Shown here: positions 25,064 to 33,594 of the stretch, piece after piece
How positions within the stretch are numbered: position 1 is the first letter of the stretch
How the letters are laid out: the number at the start of each line of letters is the position of its first letter
Source of the DNA: Ruminococcus sp. UBA1409
GTDB lineage: Bacteria > Bacillota > Clostridia > Oscillospirales > Ruminococcaceae
NCBI GenBank assembly: GCA_002305045.1
Contig: DBPX01000016.1
Coordinates: 1-64,000, forward strand
Reading direction: 5' to 3'
Length of the DNA: 64,000 nt
Notes under the pieces: model-generated
Told to the model about the DNA's origin: nothing
Database searches by the model: none
Seen by the model: only the letters and a program-made list of their open reading frames with translations
Made by a program: the position numbers and the translations under genes

Positions 25064-25074
25064 ACACATAATAT

Positions 25075-25102
25075 CCCGGGAGTTTAGCCTCTCGGGCTTT
25101 TT
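25075..25102 (+). terminator. Terminator of tRNA-Leu
   Basis: 8-bp stem cccgggag/ctctcggg with one G-U pair (25075-25082 with 25089-25096), then cttttt. Confidence 0.88.
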
Positions 25103-25157
25103 ATGTTACTAAAAATACCCGACTCTCATTTTAATCATATCAGCCGGGACAAATAGG

Positions 25158-25187
25158 CGGTCAGATTGGCATGTCTGACCGTTTTTT
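25158..25187 (+). terminator. Second intrinsic terminator downstream of tRNA-Leu
   Basis: Perfect 8-bp stem cggtcaga/tctgaccg (25158-25165 with 25174-25181), then TTTTTT. No gene lies between it and the first terminator; probably a fail-safe stop. Confidence 0.85.
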
Positions 25188-25312
25188 GCATACCTTGTTC
25201 TCGTCTTATATTATTTTAGATTTTCTTAGAACACTTTTAAAGCCAAGAAATCTTACAGCAGGCTCAAAATTCTTTATGTAAGCACCAAGGATTTGCTTCT
25301 TTTAAAACGGTA

Positions 25313-25341
25313 TTGAATTTGCCGATGTTTTGTACTATAAT
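25313..25341 (+). promoter_or_regulatory. Promoter of the two-component system
   Basis: TTGAAT (25313-25318), 17 nt, TATAAT (25336-25341); 22 bp before the response regulator start. Confidence 0.8.
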
Positions 25342-25363
25342 AAATCCTGTGAGGTGGATAAAG

Positions 25364-26035
25364 ATGAGATTGCTTATTGCAGAGGACGAAAAGGACTTAA
25401 ACAGGATAATGACTCACAAGCTTAGCGACGAGGGCTACAGCGTTGACAGCTGCTTTGACGGCAGGTCCGCTCTTGACTTTGCTCTTTCAGCTGAGTATGA
25501 TGCGATAATACTTGATATCATGATGCCGGGGCTTGACGGTCTTGAGGTCCTTAAAAGGCTAAGAGCCGAAAAAAGCGCCGTCCCGATACTCCTTCTTACT
25601 GCGAGGGACTCTATTTTAGACAGGGTGACAGGTCTTGACCTTGGTGCAAACGACTACCTTACAAAGCCGTTTTCCTTCGAGGAGCTTTGCGCAAGGATAC
25701 GGGCAATGACAAGAAACAGCTATGGCTACAGCTCAAGCGTTCTTAGCTGTGATACTCTGACCCTTGATACGGCTACAAAGAGGGTCATGCGTGGCAACAG
25801 AGTTATAAACCTTTCCGCCAAGGAATTTTCGCTTTTAGAATATATGCTTTTAAATAAAGGTATTGTTTTGTCGAGAGAGAAGATAGAGGACCATGTCTGG
25901 AACTATGATTACGAGGGCGGTACGAATGTTGTAGCCGTCTACATAAACTATCTAAGAGACAAGGTTGACAAGGACGAGAGGGTTAAGCTTATCCATACCG
26001 TAAGAGGGATAGGCTATGTAATCCGTGAGGAGTAG
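25364..26035 (+). CDS. OmpR-family response regulator
   Basis: 224 residues: receiver domain (1-115) with phospho-acceptor Asp51 (AIILDIMMPG), Thr79 and Lys101 (LTKPF), then an OmpR/PhoB winged helix ending near SREKIEDHVWNYDYEG and VRGIGYVIREE. I start at ATG 25364 behind GAGGTGG; the in-frame sequence upstream contains the promoter. Followed six bases later by its cognate kinase. It likely controls the PepSY protein gene downstream, by analogy with other PepSY-linked systems. Confidence 0.95.
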   Translation: MRLLIAEDEKDLNRIMTHKLSDEGYSVDSCFDGRSALDFALSAEYDAIILDIMMPGLDGLEVLKRLRAEKSAVPILLLTARDSILDRVTGLDLGANDYLTKPFSFEELCARIRAMTRNSYGYSSSVLSCDTLTLDTATKRVMRGNRVINLSAKEFSLLEYMLLNKGIVLSREKIEDHVWNYDYEGGTNVVAVYINYLRDKVDKDERVKLIHTVRGIGYVIREE

Positions 26036-26041
26036 TGCAAA

Positions 26042-27451
26042 ATGAAGCGCATTTCGATTAGACTCAAGCTGACCCTGTGGTTTTCCTCGGTGCTGATTGT
26101 GATGTCCGCCGCCGCAATATGGGGGATTTTGCATATCAATTCAAGGGTTGATATAAACAGGCTTACAAGCCTTCTTATTCAGGAGGTTGATTTAAGCCTT
26201 TCCGAGATTGTATATGCAAAGGAGCCGCAGGGAGGTCCTATAGGCAGCTACTGGCTATATCACGGAGGGGGATACATCGCTCTTAATGAGAGCCTTCTTG
26301 TCACCCAGAACGAGGTCAGGCTTGCCATGTACAGCTTGGACGGCAGTCTCCTCTACGGCGAGAATCCCATATCCTCTGTGACGGACAGCTCCGGCTTTTC
26401 AGATGCCACGCTGACAAGCCATTCCTACGAAGGCTCGGTGTATTACAGCTACGACAGGCTTTTATCTGTAGATGGTCTTGACAGCATATGGATAAGAGGC
26501 GTGGTGTCCTCCTACGCAGAGGACTTTCAGCTCTCGATGACTATAAGGGCGGTTATGCTTTCTTTGCCGATGTTTGTAGTTGTTGCGGTTGTCGGAGGTT
26601 ATTTAATAGCCGGACAGGTGCTTCGTCCCATAAAGAAGATATCTGAGGCTGCCTCTGGAATAGAGCAGGGCGGGGATTTGAAAAAGAGAATTGAGCTTGG
26701 CGAGGGCAAGGATGAGCTTCACAGTCTGGCGTCCTCGATTAACTCGATGATTTCAAGGCTTGACAGAGCCTTCGAGACTGAAAAGCAGTTTGCCTCTGAC
26801 GCCTCACACGAGCTAAGGACTCCAATTTCGGTGATACTTGCACAGTGCGAGTATTCACTCGAAAAAACAAGGACGGAGACGGAATATATTGAGGCGATGG
26901 AGGTCATAAGGCGGCAGTCCGACAAGATGGCTGGAATAATCTCTGACATGCTTGATTTTACTAGGCTTGAAACCACGCCGGAAAGATATATAATGGAAAG
27001 GCTGGAGCTTTCTGAGCTTGTCAGTCTTAGCTGCCTTGATTTTGAGCATCTTTCAGACAGCGATAAAAAGGGGATAAAGCTTGTTAGCGATATTCAGCCG
27101 GGAATCAGGGTGTACGGCTCCTATCAGCTTTTGACAAGGCTTGTCACCAATCTGATATCAAACGCCTTCAGATACGGCAAAGAGGGCGGCAATGTCTGGG
27201 TTGAGCTAAGAGCCGCAGATAATAAGGCTTTTCTTAGCGTCAGGGACGACGGAATCGGAATCTCAAGCGAGCACCAGCCAAGAGTATTCGACAGGTTTTA
27301 TCAGGTAGACAGCTCAAGAAGCGGCGAGGGAACAGGTCTGGGACTTGCCATTTCCAAGGAAATTGCTAAGCTCCATGGCGGAGACATCGAGCTTAAAAGC
27401 AGTCTGGGAGAAGGCTCCGAGTTTATTTTCTGGATGAAGCTGTCTGTATGA
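26042..27451 (+). CDS. HAMP-domain sensor histidine kinase
   Basis: 469 residues: membrane segments at about 10-31 and 168-189 flank a 135-residue extracytoplasmic sensor region; HAMP about 190-243; H box FASDASHELRTP with His255; HATPase_c with N box NLISNAFRYG, G1 DDGIGI and G2 GEGTGLGLAI. A complete, apparently active kinase of the CusS/ArlS-like class. Start ATG overlaps the upstream ribosome site in the end of the regulator gene, so the two are translated together. Stimulus unknown. Confidence 0.95.
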   Translation: MKRISIRLKLTLWFSSVLIVMSAAAIWGILHINSRVDINRLTSLLIQEVDLSLSEIVYAKEPQGGPIGSYWLYHGGGYIALNESLLVTQNEVRLAMYSLDGSLLYGENPISSVTDSSGFSDATLTSHSYEGSVYYSYDRLLSVDGLDSIWIRGVVSSYAEDFQLSMTIRAVMLSLPMFVVVAVVGGYLIAGQVLRPIKKISEAASGIEQGGDLKKRIELGEGKDELHSLASSINSMISRLDRAFETEKQFASDASHELRTPISVILAQCEYSLEKTRTETEYIEAMEVIRRQSDKMAGIISDMLDFTRLETTPERYIMERLELSELVSLSCLDFEHLSDSDKKGIKLVSDIQPGIRVYGSYQLLTRLVTNLISNAFRYGKEGGNVWVELRAADNKAFLSVRDDGIGISSEHQPRVFDRFYQVDSSRSGEGTGLGLAISKEIAKLHGGDIELKSSLGEGSEFIFWMKLSV

Positions 27452-27570
27452 CCTTATTCCGGGCAGAATCCCGGGGCTGAAATGAGTAAATAAAAAACTT
27501 TTTGATTCTAATGATCCTCTAATATTTGCAGGTTATCATATAGACAAGATAAAGAAAAGGAGATGTCTGT

Positions 27571-29103
27571 ATGAGTATCATGAATAGTATAAAGACCTTT
27601 GTTTCAGGACATAAAAAGGCTGTAATAGCCGCCGTATCAGCCATAGGAGCTGTAGCGGTAGTTTCAGGCGTGGTATTTGCCGGATATGTGATCAAGGAGA
27701 GGTCCTCGCTGATAGGCACCGGCGAGGCTGAAAGAATAGCTCTTTTGGATTCCGGGGTGGAGCTTTCTAATGCCAGGTTTACAAAGACCGAGCTTGATTT
27801 TGACGACGGAGGCTATGTCTACGAGGTTGAGTTCTACACCGACGACTGCGAGTATGAGTATAAGGTTTCCGCAAAGGACGGCAGAATCCTTGAAAAGGAG
27901 ACCGATGGCTACAGGATTAATCAGTCACAGCCCAGCCCGAGTCAAACGGCAGGGGAGACGCTGGACAATACTCCTGCTTTTACCGCTCAGGAGCCTTGGC
28001 CTGCTGTCAGTCCTGACGATGGCGTAAATCAAAGCCAGGAAATTAATGGAAGCCAAGAAATCGAGCCGGCAGTAACCGTGAGCGCTCCCGCAGCCTCTGA
28101 CAGCGCCCCGGCAGCCGATTCCTCAGCCTCCGCCGGCTCGCAGACCGCAAGCTCCAATGTAAGCCTTGATTATGCCAAGGAGGTAGCGCTTGCCGACTGC
28201 GGATTAACGGCAGGTCAGGTGACCTTTACCAAGGCAAAGCTTGACTACGACGACGGCATAGCGGTCTACGATGTCGAGTTCTACACCGATGATGTCAAGT
28301 ACGAGTATGAGGTCGCCGCCCAGGGCGGGGATATAGTCAAATCCGAGTATAAGCTAAGAGGCAGTATTTCAAGCTCGGGCGGCACGGCTATCGGGCTTGA
28401 CAGGGCAAAGGAGATAGCTCTTGCGGATTCCGGCGAGGACGCTCTCTCGGTCGTCTGGACGGAAACCGAGACCGACTATGACGACGGCGTTATGGTCTAC
28501 GAGCTTGAGTTCTACTGCAACGACAACAAGCACGAATACTGCATCCACTCCACCTCCGGCGTGATTCTGGAAAGAAAGCATGAGCGCCATTCATCAAGCG
28601 GCTCTCACCACAGTCACAGCTCCACAAATCAGACAGGCACAGGCGTTCAGTCGGCTGATTTAGAGCTTGCAAAGTCCTCTGCGCTCTTAGACGCCGGTCT
28701 TTCGTCGGCTGGCTCAGGCGTTAGCTTCACAAAGGCTACCTTATCAAGGGACGACGGCAGACGGGTATATGAGATAGAGTTTTACGATTCTGATTACAAG
28801 TACGAGTACAAGCTGGACGCCGAGGCTTCAGGCGGAATCTACCCGGTAATAGAGGCTGAGTACGAGAGATTTTCAAGGCTCTCAAACGGCTCCGAGATAA
28901 CCTATGACCAGGCTAAAGCCATAGCCGCCGGATATTCGGGCTACTCGGTGTCCGAGCTGAGCTTTGAGGAGGTCGAGCTTGATTATGACGACGGAGTAAG
29001 GCTGTATGAAATAAAGTTCTACTCGCCGGAATACGAGTTTGAGTGCGAGATAAGTCAGAACGGCGGCGAGCTTATCAGTCTCGAGAAGGAGGCTCTTAGG
29101 TAG
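27571..29103 (+). CDS. Membrane-anchored protein with five PepSY repeats
   Basis: A 510-residue protein with one membrane segment (about 15-41) and a large outside part. It has five PepSY domains, at about 47-110, 203-268, 271-337, 362-430 and 437-506, each with a (D/R)DDG-x-x-x-YE-(V/I/L)-(E/K)-F-Y core. A Pro/Ser/Ala-rich linker (about 115-200) and a His/Ser-rich linker separate them. PepSY domains bind or inhibit peptidases and are common next to two-component systems. The strong AAAGGAG and position 120 bp after the kinase suggest it is part of the same response. Confidence 0.9.
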   Translation: MSIMNSIKTFVSGHKKAVIAAVSAIGAVAVVSGVVFAGYVIKERSSLIGTGEAERIALLDSGVELSNARFTKTELDFDDGGYVYEVEFYTDDCEYEYKVSAKDGRILEKETDGYRINQSQPSPSQTAGETLDNTPAFTAQEPWPAVSPDDGVNQSQEINGSQEIEPAVTVSAPAASDSAPAADSSASAGSQTASSNVSLDYAKEVALADCGLTAGQVTFTKAKLDYDDGIAVYDVEFYTDDVKYEYEVAAQGGDIVKSEYKLRGSISSSGGTAIGLDRAKEIALADSGEDALSVVWTETETDYDDGVMVYELEFYCNDNKHEYCIHSTSGVILERKHERHSSSGSHHSHSSTNQTGTGVQSADLELAKSSALLDAGLSSAGSGVSFTKATLSRDDGRRVYEIEFYDSDYKYEYKLDAEASGGIYPVIEAEYERFSRLSNGSEITYDQAKAIAAGYSGYSVSELSFEEVELDYDDGVRLYEIKFYSPEYEFECEISQNGGELISLEKEALR

Positions 29104-29172
29104 AGTCAGAATTGGCTTATTAAATAGTCAAGAGAGGCTTTATAAGTCTCTCTTTTGAAAAGGGGTATTAAG

Positions 29173-29610
29173 ATGGACAAAGCCTCGCAGGACAAAAGAC
29201 AGAGGAGCGTTGACAATCTTGCCGTTCCCTTGAGCCGCACCGAAAGAACCGTTTTGATTATTGCAGCCGCCATGTTCCTGATAGGAGCGATAGGTCTATA
29301 CATCCTGAGAACGGCTGACAGCGGTCATAATATTGAGGTTTTTATAACGCCGTCAGCCTATCTTGACCCCGAGGTCATAAACAATGCGACAATAGATGAG
29401 CTTATGGAGGTCAGCGGCATAGGCGAGGTTAAAGCCACTCAGATACACGGCTTTGTCCACTCGCTGGGCGGAGTGAAGGATGTCAGGTCGATTCTAAGCC
29501 TTGACGGGATATCGGACGCTACCTTCAACAACCTGATAAAGCATTTCTACGGCGAGAGCTACAGCTATGAGGACGGAATTATCTATGATTCCTCGACGAA
29601 AGAAGGGTAA
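29173..29610 (+). CDS. ComEA-like membrane protein with helix-hairpin-helix DNA-binding motif
   Basis: 145 residues. A single membrane anchor (about 22-42, TVLIIAAAMFLIGAIGLYIL) precedes a short region and a helix-hairpin-helix pair: INNATIDELMEVSGIGEVKATQIHGF (about 83-108) followed by VRSILSLDGIS. ComEA holds incoming DNA at the outer face of the membrane during competence. This one lacks the SLBB domain of classical ComEA and is short. ATG 29173 follows AAAGGGG. Its 3' end overlaps comF on the other strand by 32 bp. A helix-hairpin-helix protein of other function is possible. Confidence 0.75.
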   Translation: MDKASQDKRQRSVDNLAVPLSRTERTVLIIAAAMFLIGAIGLYILRTADSGHNIEVFITPSAYLDPEVINNATIDELMEVSGIGEVKATQIHGFVHSLGGVKDVRSILSLDGISDATFNNLIKHFYGESYSYEDGIIYDSSTKEG

Positions 29611-30256
29611 AAGCGAATATCCTCTTTGCTCCCAGCTCTTTAAGAAGCTCAGAACAGCTTGCAAGCGTGCTCCCCGAGGTTATTACATCGTCGCACAGCA
29701 GGACGGTGCAGCCGTCAATCCTTTTAGCGCCCCTTTTTAGATAATATGAGCTGCCGGCATGGAGCTGTCTTTGCCGGTAGCTTTTTAGCTTGTGCTGGCT
29801 CAAAAGTCTGCCTCTTTTGCAGATTGCGTCATAAAGAATCGGCTTTGAAAGCTCGCCTGCAATATGCTTCGCAATAAGCTCAGCCTGATTGAAGCCTCTT
29901 TTGGACTCCCTGCCTCTGCTCATAGGAACAAAGGCTATGTAATCAATTTTCCCGTCAAGCCCTTTTTCTTTAATTTTATCTATGAGCGTAATACTAAGGT
30001 ATTTTATTACATTCGCAGCCGGAGAGTCCTTTAGCCTTAGAACTCCTCTTCTTGCATGGCCGGAGTATATCCCGGCGTACATTAGAAGCTCTATAGGCTT
30101 TTCACCCGGAATGTCCTTGGGCTTGCCGATATAGTAATCAAGTCTCAGCTTTCCTGCGCACTCATGGCAGATAAGCTTATCTTTTGAAATCCCTGCGCCG
30201 CAGAAGCCGCATTTATTCGGATAGATTATTTCAAGAATAAGACTCATTATTCCCAT
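29579..30256 (-). CDS. comF: ComF family protein, competence-linked phosphoribosyltransferase
   Basis: 225 residues. N-terminal four-cysteine zinc finger (CGFCG and CHEC, about residues 16-34), then a phosphoribosyltransferase domain with the PRPP motif VLLCDDVITSGSTL near 188-201 and the conserved RGFNQAELIA near 123. ComF is needed for DNA uptake in transformable bacteria and works with ComFA, which is not in this window. Convergent with the ComEA-like gene, overlapping it by 32 bp. Confidence 0.92.
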   Translation of the reverse strand: MGIMSLILEIIYPNKCGFCGAGISKDKLICHECAGKLRLDYYIGKPKDIPGEKPIELLMYAGIYSGHARRGVLRLKDSPAANVIKYLSITLIDKIKEKGLDGKIDYIAFVPMSRGRESKRGFNQAELIAKHIAGELSKPILYDAICKRGRLLSQHKLKSYRQRQLHAGSSYYLKRGAKRIDGCTVLLCDDVITSGSTLASCSELLKELGAKRIFAFTLLSSRNHR

Positions 30257-30362
30257 AGCATCACCGCCAAGATGTTCAATATAATTATATTATATATGGA
30301 ATAATAGCCCGTGTCAAATGCACACAGGCTAAATATTTTATATTAAAGTGAATATTTAAGTC

Positions 30363-30391
30363 TTGAAATCGGATAAAGAAAGTGATATCAT
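30363..30391 (+). promoter_or_regulatory. Promoter of the MntR-type regulator
   Basis: TTGAAA (30363-30368), 17 nt, TATCAT (30386-30391); 28 bp before the start codon. Confidence 0.6.
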
Positions 30392-30418
30392 TATAAGACA
30401 CTTTTCAGGAGGTAGCTT

Positions 30419-30796
30419 ATGAATTTGGCTGAATCTGGCGAGATGTATCTCGAAACGATATATATTCTTTCCAAAAAAACCGGGTCGGTCCGCTCGCTTG
30501 ACATAGCGGAGCATATGGGCTTTTCAAAGCCCAGCGTAAGCCGTGCGGTTGCGCTGCTCAAGGCAGGTGAGTTTATTGTAGTTGACCCCCATGGCTATAT
30601 CGAGCTGACAGAGCTTGGTCTTGAGGTAGCTAAGAGAATCTACGAGAGGCACATTATTCTGACCTCGCTGCTGGAGCGGCTAGGAGTCGATTCCAAGACA
30701 GCGGCGGAGGACGCCTGCAAGATGGAGCATATCATAAGCGAGGAGTCCTTTAAAGCTATTAAGCAGCACTTTTTAGAGCACGGGGGAATCGATTGA
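30419..30796 (+). CDS. MntR/DtxR-family metal-dependent transcriptional regulator
   Basis: 125 residues. It starts ESGEMYLETIYILSKKTGSVRSLDIAEHMGFSKPSVSRAVALL, the winged helix of the DtxR/MntR family, then the dimerisation domain with metal-ligand candidates in RHIILTSLLERLGV and DACKMEHIISEESF. It lacks the C-terminal SH3-like domain, as MntR does. GGAGG before ATG. The MFS gene follows three bases after its stop, so it may control that transporter. Manganese versus iron specificity is not certain. Confidence 0.9.
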   Translation: MNLAESGEMYLETIYILSKKTGSVRSLDIAEHMGFSKPSVSRAVALLKAGEFIVVDPHGYIELTELGLEVAKRIYERHIILTSLLERLGVDSKTAAEDACKMEHIISEESFKAIKQHFLEHGGID

Positions 30797-30799
30797 CCT

Positions 30800-32017
30800 A
30801 TGGAAGAAAACACTCTTACAAATTTAGACCTTAGAGCAGGGTATAAGAAAACGATACCCTGTTCATATGTTGGTTACATAACGCAGGCCATTGTAAACAT
30901 CTTTGTTCCGCTTCTTTTTGTAACCTTTACAGACGAATTTGGGGTATCCCTGAGCGAGATAACCCTACTTACGACGCTTAATTTCCTGACTCAGCTTATT
31001 GTCGACCTAGCAGGAGCCGCATTTGTAGACAAAATAGGCTACAGAAAATGCATTGTCATGGCTCATCTGTTTTCTGCAGCGGGACTTTTGGGTCTGTCGT
31101 TTATCCCCAGCCTTCTTGGCAGTCCGTATATAGGACTTTTAATCTGCGTAGTTTTGTATGCCGTAGGAGGAGGGCTTATCGAGGTGCTTATAAGCCCGAT
31201 TGTCGAGGCGTGTCCTACCGATGATAAGGCGTCAGCCATGAGTTTGCTTCACTCCTTTTACTGCTGGGGCTCTGCGGCGGTTATTCTTATCTCTACAGCC
31301 TTTTTTGCCTTGTTTGGCAGAGAGAGCTGGCGTATTATGTCCTGCATATGGGCGGTAATACCTGCTGTAAATGCTTTTTGCTTTATGCGTGTCCCGATAA
31401 ATACCCTTACGGAAAAGGGAGAGAGCATGAGCATAAGGGGACTATTCTCGGCTAAAATCTTCTGGATTCTAGCCGCTATGATGCTATGTGCAGGCGCCAG
31501 TGAGCTTTCTATGAGCCAGTGGGCGTCGGCTTTTGCCGAGAGCGGGCTGGGAGTCACAAAGAGCATAGGCGACCTAGCAGGACCGTTCCTGTTCTCTATA
31601 CTTATGGGCTCCTCAAGGGTGTTCTACTCGAAATATTCCGACAAAATCCCTCTTGATAAATTCATAGCCGGAAGCTCTGTTCTTTGTATTGCGGCGTATC
31701 TTCTGACCGTATTCTCGCCTATACCGGCGCTCTCGCTTGTCGGATGCTCGCTCTGCGGACTCTCAGTGGGAATAATGTGGCCGGGAGTATTCAGCATAGC
31801 CTCCGCAAAAATGCCTAAGGGAGGCACGGCTATGTTTGCAATTCTGGCTTTAGCAGGGGATTTGGGCTGCTGCAGCGGGCCTACGCTGGTTGGCTTTGTC
31901 TCGGGAGCGGCAGGCGATTCGCTTCTTACGGGACTTCTTGCCGCCGCAGTATTTCCTATCCTGATGATAATAATGCTTATACTTTTGAGCGGCTGCTCCA
32001 GGTCTGAAAAAGTCTAA
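30800..32017 (+). CDS. MFS transporter
   Basis: 405 residues with about twelve membrane segments. The cytoplasmic loop between helices 2 and 3 reads DKIGYRKCIVMAHLFSAAG, the MFS motif A region. The closest recognisable type is the sugar/drug facilitator group (FucP/YfkF-like); the substrate is unknown. It is translationally close to the MntR-type gene (3-bp gap) and likely co-transcribed with it, an unusual pairing since MntR normally governs Nramp or ABC metal transporters. Confidence 0.85.
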   Translation: MEENTLTNLDLRAGYKKTIPCSYVGYITQAIVNIFVPLLFVTFTDEFGVSLSEITLLTTLNFLTQLIVDLAGAAFVDKIGYRKCIVMAHLFSAAGLLGLSFIPSLLGSPYIGLLICVVLYAVGGGLIEVLISPIVEACPTDDKASAMSLLHSFYCWGSAAVILISTAFFALFGRESWRIMSCIWAVIPAVNAFCFMRVPINTLTEKGESMSIRGLFSAKIFWILAAMMLCAGASELSMSQWASAFAESGLGVTKSIGDLAGPFLFSILMGSSRVFYSKYSDKIPLDKFIAGSSVLCIAAYLLTVFSPIPALSLVGCSLCGLSVGIMWPGVFSIASAKMPKGGTAMFAILALAGDLGCCSGPTLVGFVSGAAGDSLLTGLLAAAVFPILMIIMLILLSGCSRSEKV

Positions 32018-32082
32018 TCGCAATTAAGCCGTTTCTCCTAGGGATAAGTAATAGTTTGTCTTTTATAAAAATATAATCTATT

Positions 32083-32673
32083 ATGATTACCCTAAATGTA
32101 AAAGGCGTAAGGCTGACGGTCAGCTTTGGGTTTTTATTTCTTGTCGGGATATATTCCGCCGGGAACGACGATATAACCCTTTGCTGTTTGCTCTTTAGCC
32201 TGATTCACGAGCTGGCGCATATTTCCTCGATGCTCCTAGTCGGGACAAGAGTGAGCGGCATAGATTTCTACGGCGGAGGGATAAGAATCCTGGCAGAGGA
32301 TATTTCTGAGCTGTCAAAGCCCTGCCGAATGCTTATATATCTCTCCGGCTGCCTTATGAATTTATTTTTATTTACAGCGCTTTATCTTCTTGGGTACGAC
32401 CAGCTGGCATACATTAATCTTATTATACTCTTGTTTAATATCATGCCGGTTTCCTACTTTGACGGTGGGAGGGCGGCAGCGTTGCTTCTTGGCGAGAATT
32501 CACCGGTCGCTAAATGCCTGTCACATATATTTGTCCTAATTATCCTTGCAGGGGCAGGAGCGGCTTTTATAAGCTATTTAAGCCTTGAAAAGCCCTTGAT
32601 ACCGCTGTCGACTATATTGACGGGCGTCTTTATCGGCGTCTCGGAGCTTCTTGACAATGAAATTAATTTGTAG
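32083..32673 (+). CDS. M50 site-2-protease-type membrane metallopeptidase
   Basis: 196 residues, about five to six membrane segments. Zinc motif HELAH at 42-46 and the second ligand in NIMPVSYFDGG (119-129, Asp127). This is the core of intramembrane proteases such as SpoIVFB, which activates sigma-K in the mother cell. It is shorter than SpoIVFB and lacks the C-terminal CBS domain, but spoIIID lies 130 bp downstream, so a sporulation role is plausible. The ribosome site is weak. No SpoIVFA/BofA partner is visible here. Confidence 0.85.
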   Translation: MITLNVKGVRLTVSFGFLFLVGIYSAGNDDITLCCLLFSLIHELAHISSMLLVGTRVSGIDFYGGGIRILAEDISELSKPCRMLIYLSGCLMNLFLFTALYLLGYDQLAYINLIILLFNIMPVSYFDGGRAAALLLGENSPVAKCLSHIFVLIILAGAGAAFISYLSLEKPLIPLSTILTGVFIGVSELLDNEINL

Positions 32674-32766
32674 CAAAGTTATAGCCATATAGCGTAAGCC
32701 TTTGAGTGCAAGGGGACCTTAGGGAAGCTTATAAAAATCATAACTCACTTCTATTTAAGCGTGACG

Positions 32767-32782
32767 ACTAATATATATTAGT
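32767..32782. repeat. 16-bp perfect palindrome upstream of spoIIID
   Basis: ACTAATATATATTAGT, 24 bp before the spoIIID start. Its centre TAATATATATTA is identical to the centre of the Bacillus subtilis dif site. It could also be an operator for spoIIID itself. Confidence 0.9.
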
Positions 32783-32805
32783 AAAACGCAAATAGGAGTG
32801 AGCTT

Positions 32806-33075
32806 ATGACGGAAATACCGAAGGACCGTGAACGCCCGGTCATCCTAGGCGAATACATAATCGAGCATAAGGCGACCGTAAGGCAGACAGCAAGGCAGTT
32901 CGGAATAAGCAAATCAACGGTGCATAAGGATGTCAGTGAGCGCCTAAAGACAGTAAAGCCGTCGCTTTATAAAGAGGTAAAGGTAATATTGGATATAAAT
33001 AAGCAGGAAAGACACATAAGGGGAGGGGAGGCGACTAAAAGAAAATACGAGCTGGCAGGCTCGAGAGAAAGATAA
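32806..33075 (+). CDS. spoIIID: Sporulation transcriptional regulator SpoIIID
   Basis: 89 residues, normal length. IVEHKATVRQTARQFGISK-type helix-turn-helix (here IIEHKATVRQTARQFGISK at 24-42) followed by STVHKDVSERL and the basic tail QERHIRGGEATKRKY, both diagnostic. In the mother cell SpoIIID switches sigma-E genes on or off before sigma-K takes over. ATAGGAG before ATG. Monocistronic with a terminator at 33122. No clear sigma-E promoter could be read upstream. Confidence 0.96.
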   Translation: MTEIPKDRERPVILGEYIIEHKATVRQTARQFGISKSTVHKDVSERLKTVKPSLYKEVKVILDINKQERHIRGGEATKRKYELAGSRER

Positions 33076-33121
33076 GGGGCGCTAATCTGCTAAACTATAA
33101 TAAAAGTGAAAATCATCAATG

Positions 33122-33157
33122 GGACCGCTTAATAAAATAAGCGGTCCTTTAAATTTT
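33122..33157 (+). terminator. Terminator of spoIIID
   Basis: Perfect 9-bp stem ggaccgctt/aagcggtcc (33122-33130 with 33139-33147), then tttaaatttt. Confidence 0.85.
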
Positions 33158-33201
33158 CAAAGGATATGCCACGCATAAATTTGCAAAGGATATGCCACGC
33201 A
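33158..33201. repeat. 18-bp direct repeat, 26-bp period
   Basis: caaaggatatgccacgca occurs at 33158-33175 and again at 33184-33201, directly after the spoIIID terminator. Start of an 830-bp stretch (33076-33903) with no supported gene; the only frames of any length there are AT-rich, have no ribosome site and look non-coding. Confidence 0.92.
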
Positions 33202-33520
33202 AAAAATAAATTCACGAGAAGTAAAAAACTAGCCAAGCCGAAGAAAAAGACTCAAATAAATCTGAAATCTAAAGCTCGGAGTATGCCTTAACAAGAAAGA
33301 GCATTGTGAAAAGAGCAAGGCGGCAGAGACAGCCCAGCAGGTTAGGCGGGCTGAAGGGGGGGAAAGTATGGGCATTGAAATGAAAAAGAAAGTGTAGGCA
33401 TCGGAATAAAAAATACGAAATATAACATACAAGCAATTTCACTAAATAAAAATTTAGCGTAGTTCAGGGGAGCAAAAACCTGGAGCTAAGCACTAGCCAA
33501 ACACGGTTATAAGAGATAAA

Positions 33521-33532
33521 CACTTATAAGTG
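33521..33532. repeat. 12-bp perfect palindrome
   Basis: cacttataagtg, inside the gene-free region ahead of the recombinase gene. Confidence 0.85.
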
Positions 33533-33549
33533 CTAAACATGGTCGTAAA

Positions 33550-33594
33550 CCATCGTAGACCCATCCATCGTAGCCCTACCCATTGTAGACCAAA
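33550..33594. repeat. 15-bp-period degenerate tandem repeat, three copies
   Basis: ccatcgtagacc (33550), ccatcgtagccc (33565) and ccattgtagacc (33580), each 15 bp apart. Just after it, two similar 18-mers occur: ctttatatgtataagctt (33596-33613) and ccttatacgcataagcta (33664-33681). Iterated sites ahead of a recombinase gene. Confidence 0.75.

Noticed and set aside
27458..27474. Terminator between the kinase and the PepSY gene
   Set aside because: Only a 5-bp ccggg/cccgg stem with no U-tract.
33229..33432. 67-codon minus-strand open frame in the gene-free region
   Set aside because: Very hydrophobic low-complexity translation, no ribosome site, overlaps repeats; looks like chance in AT-rich DNA.
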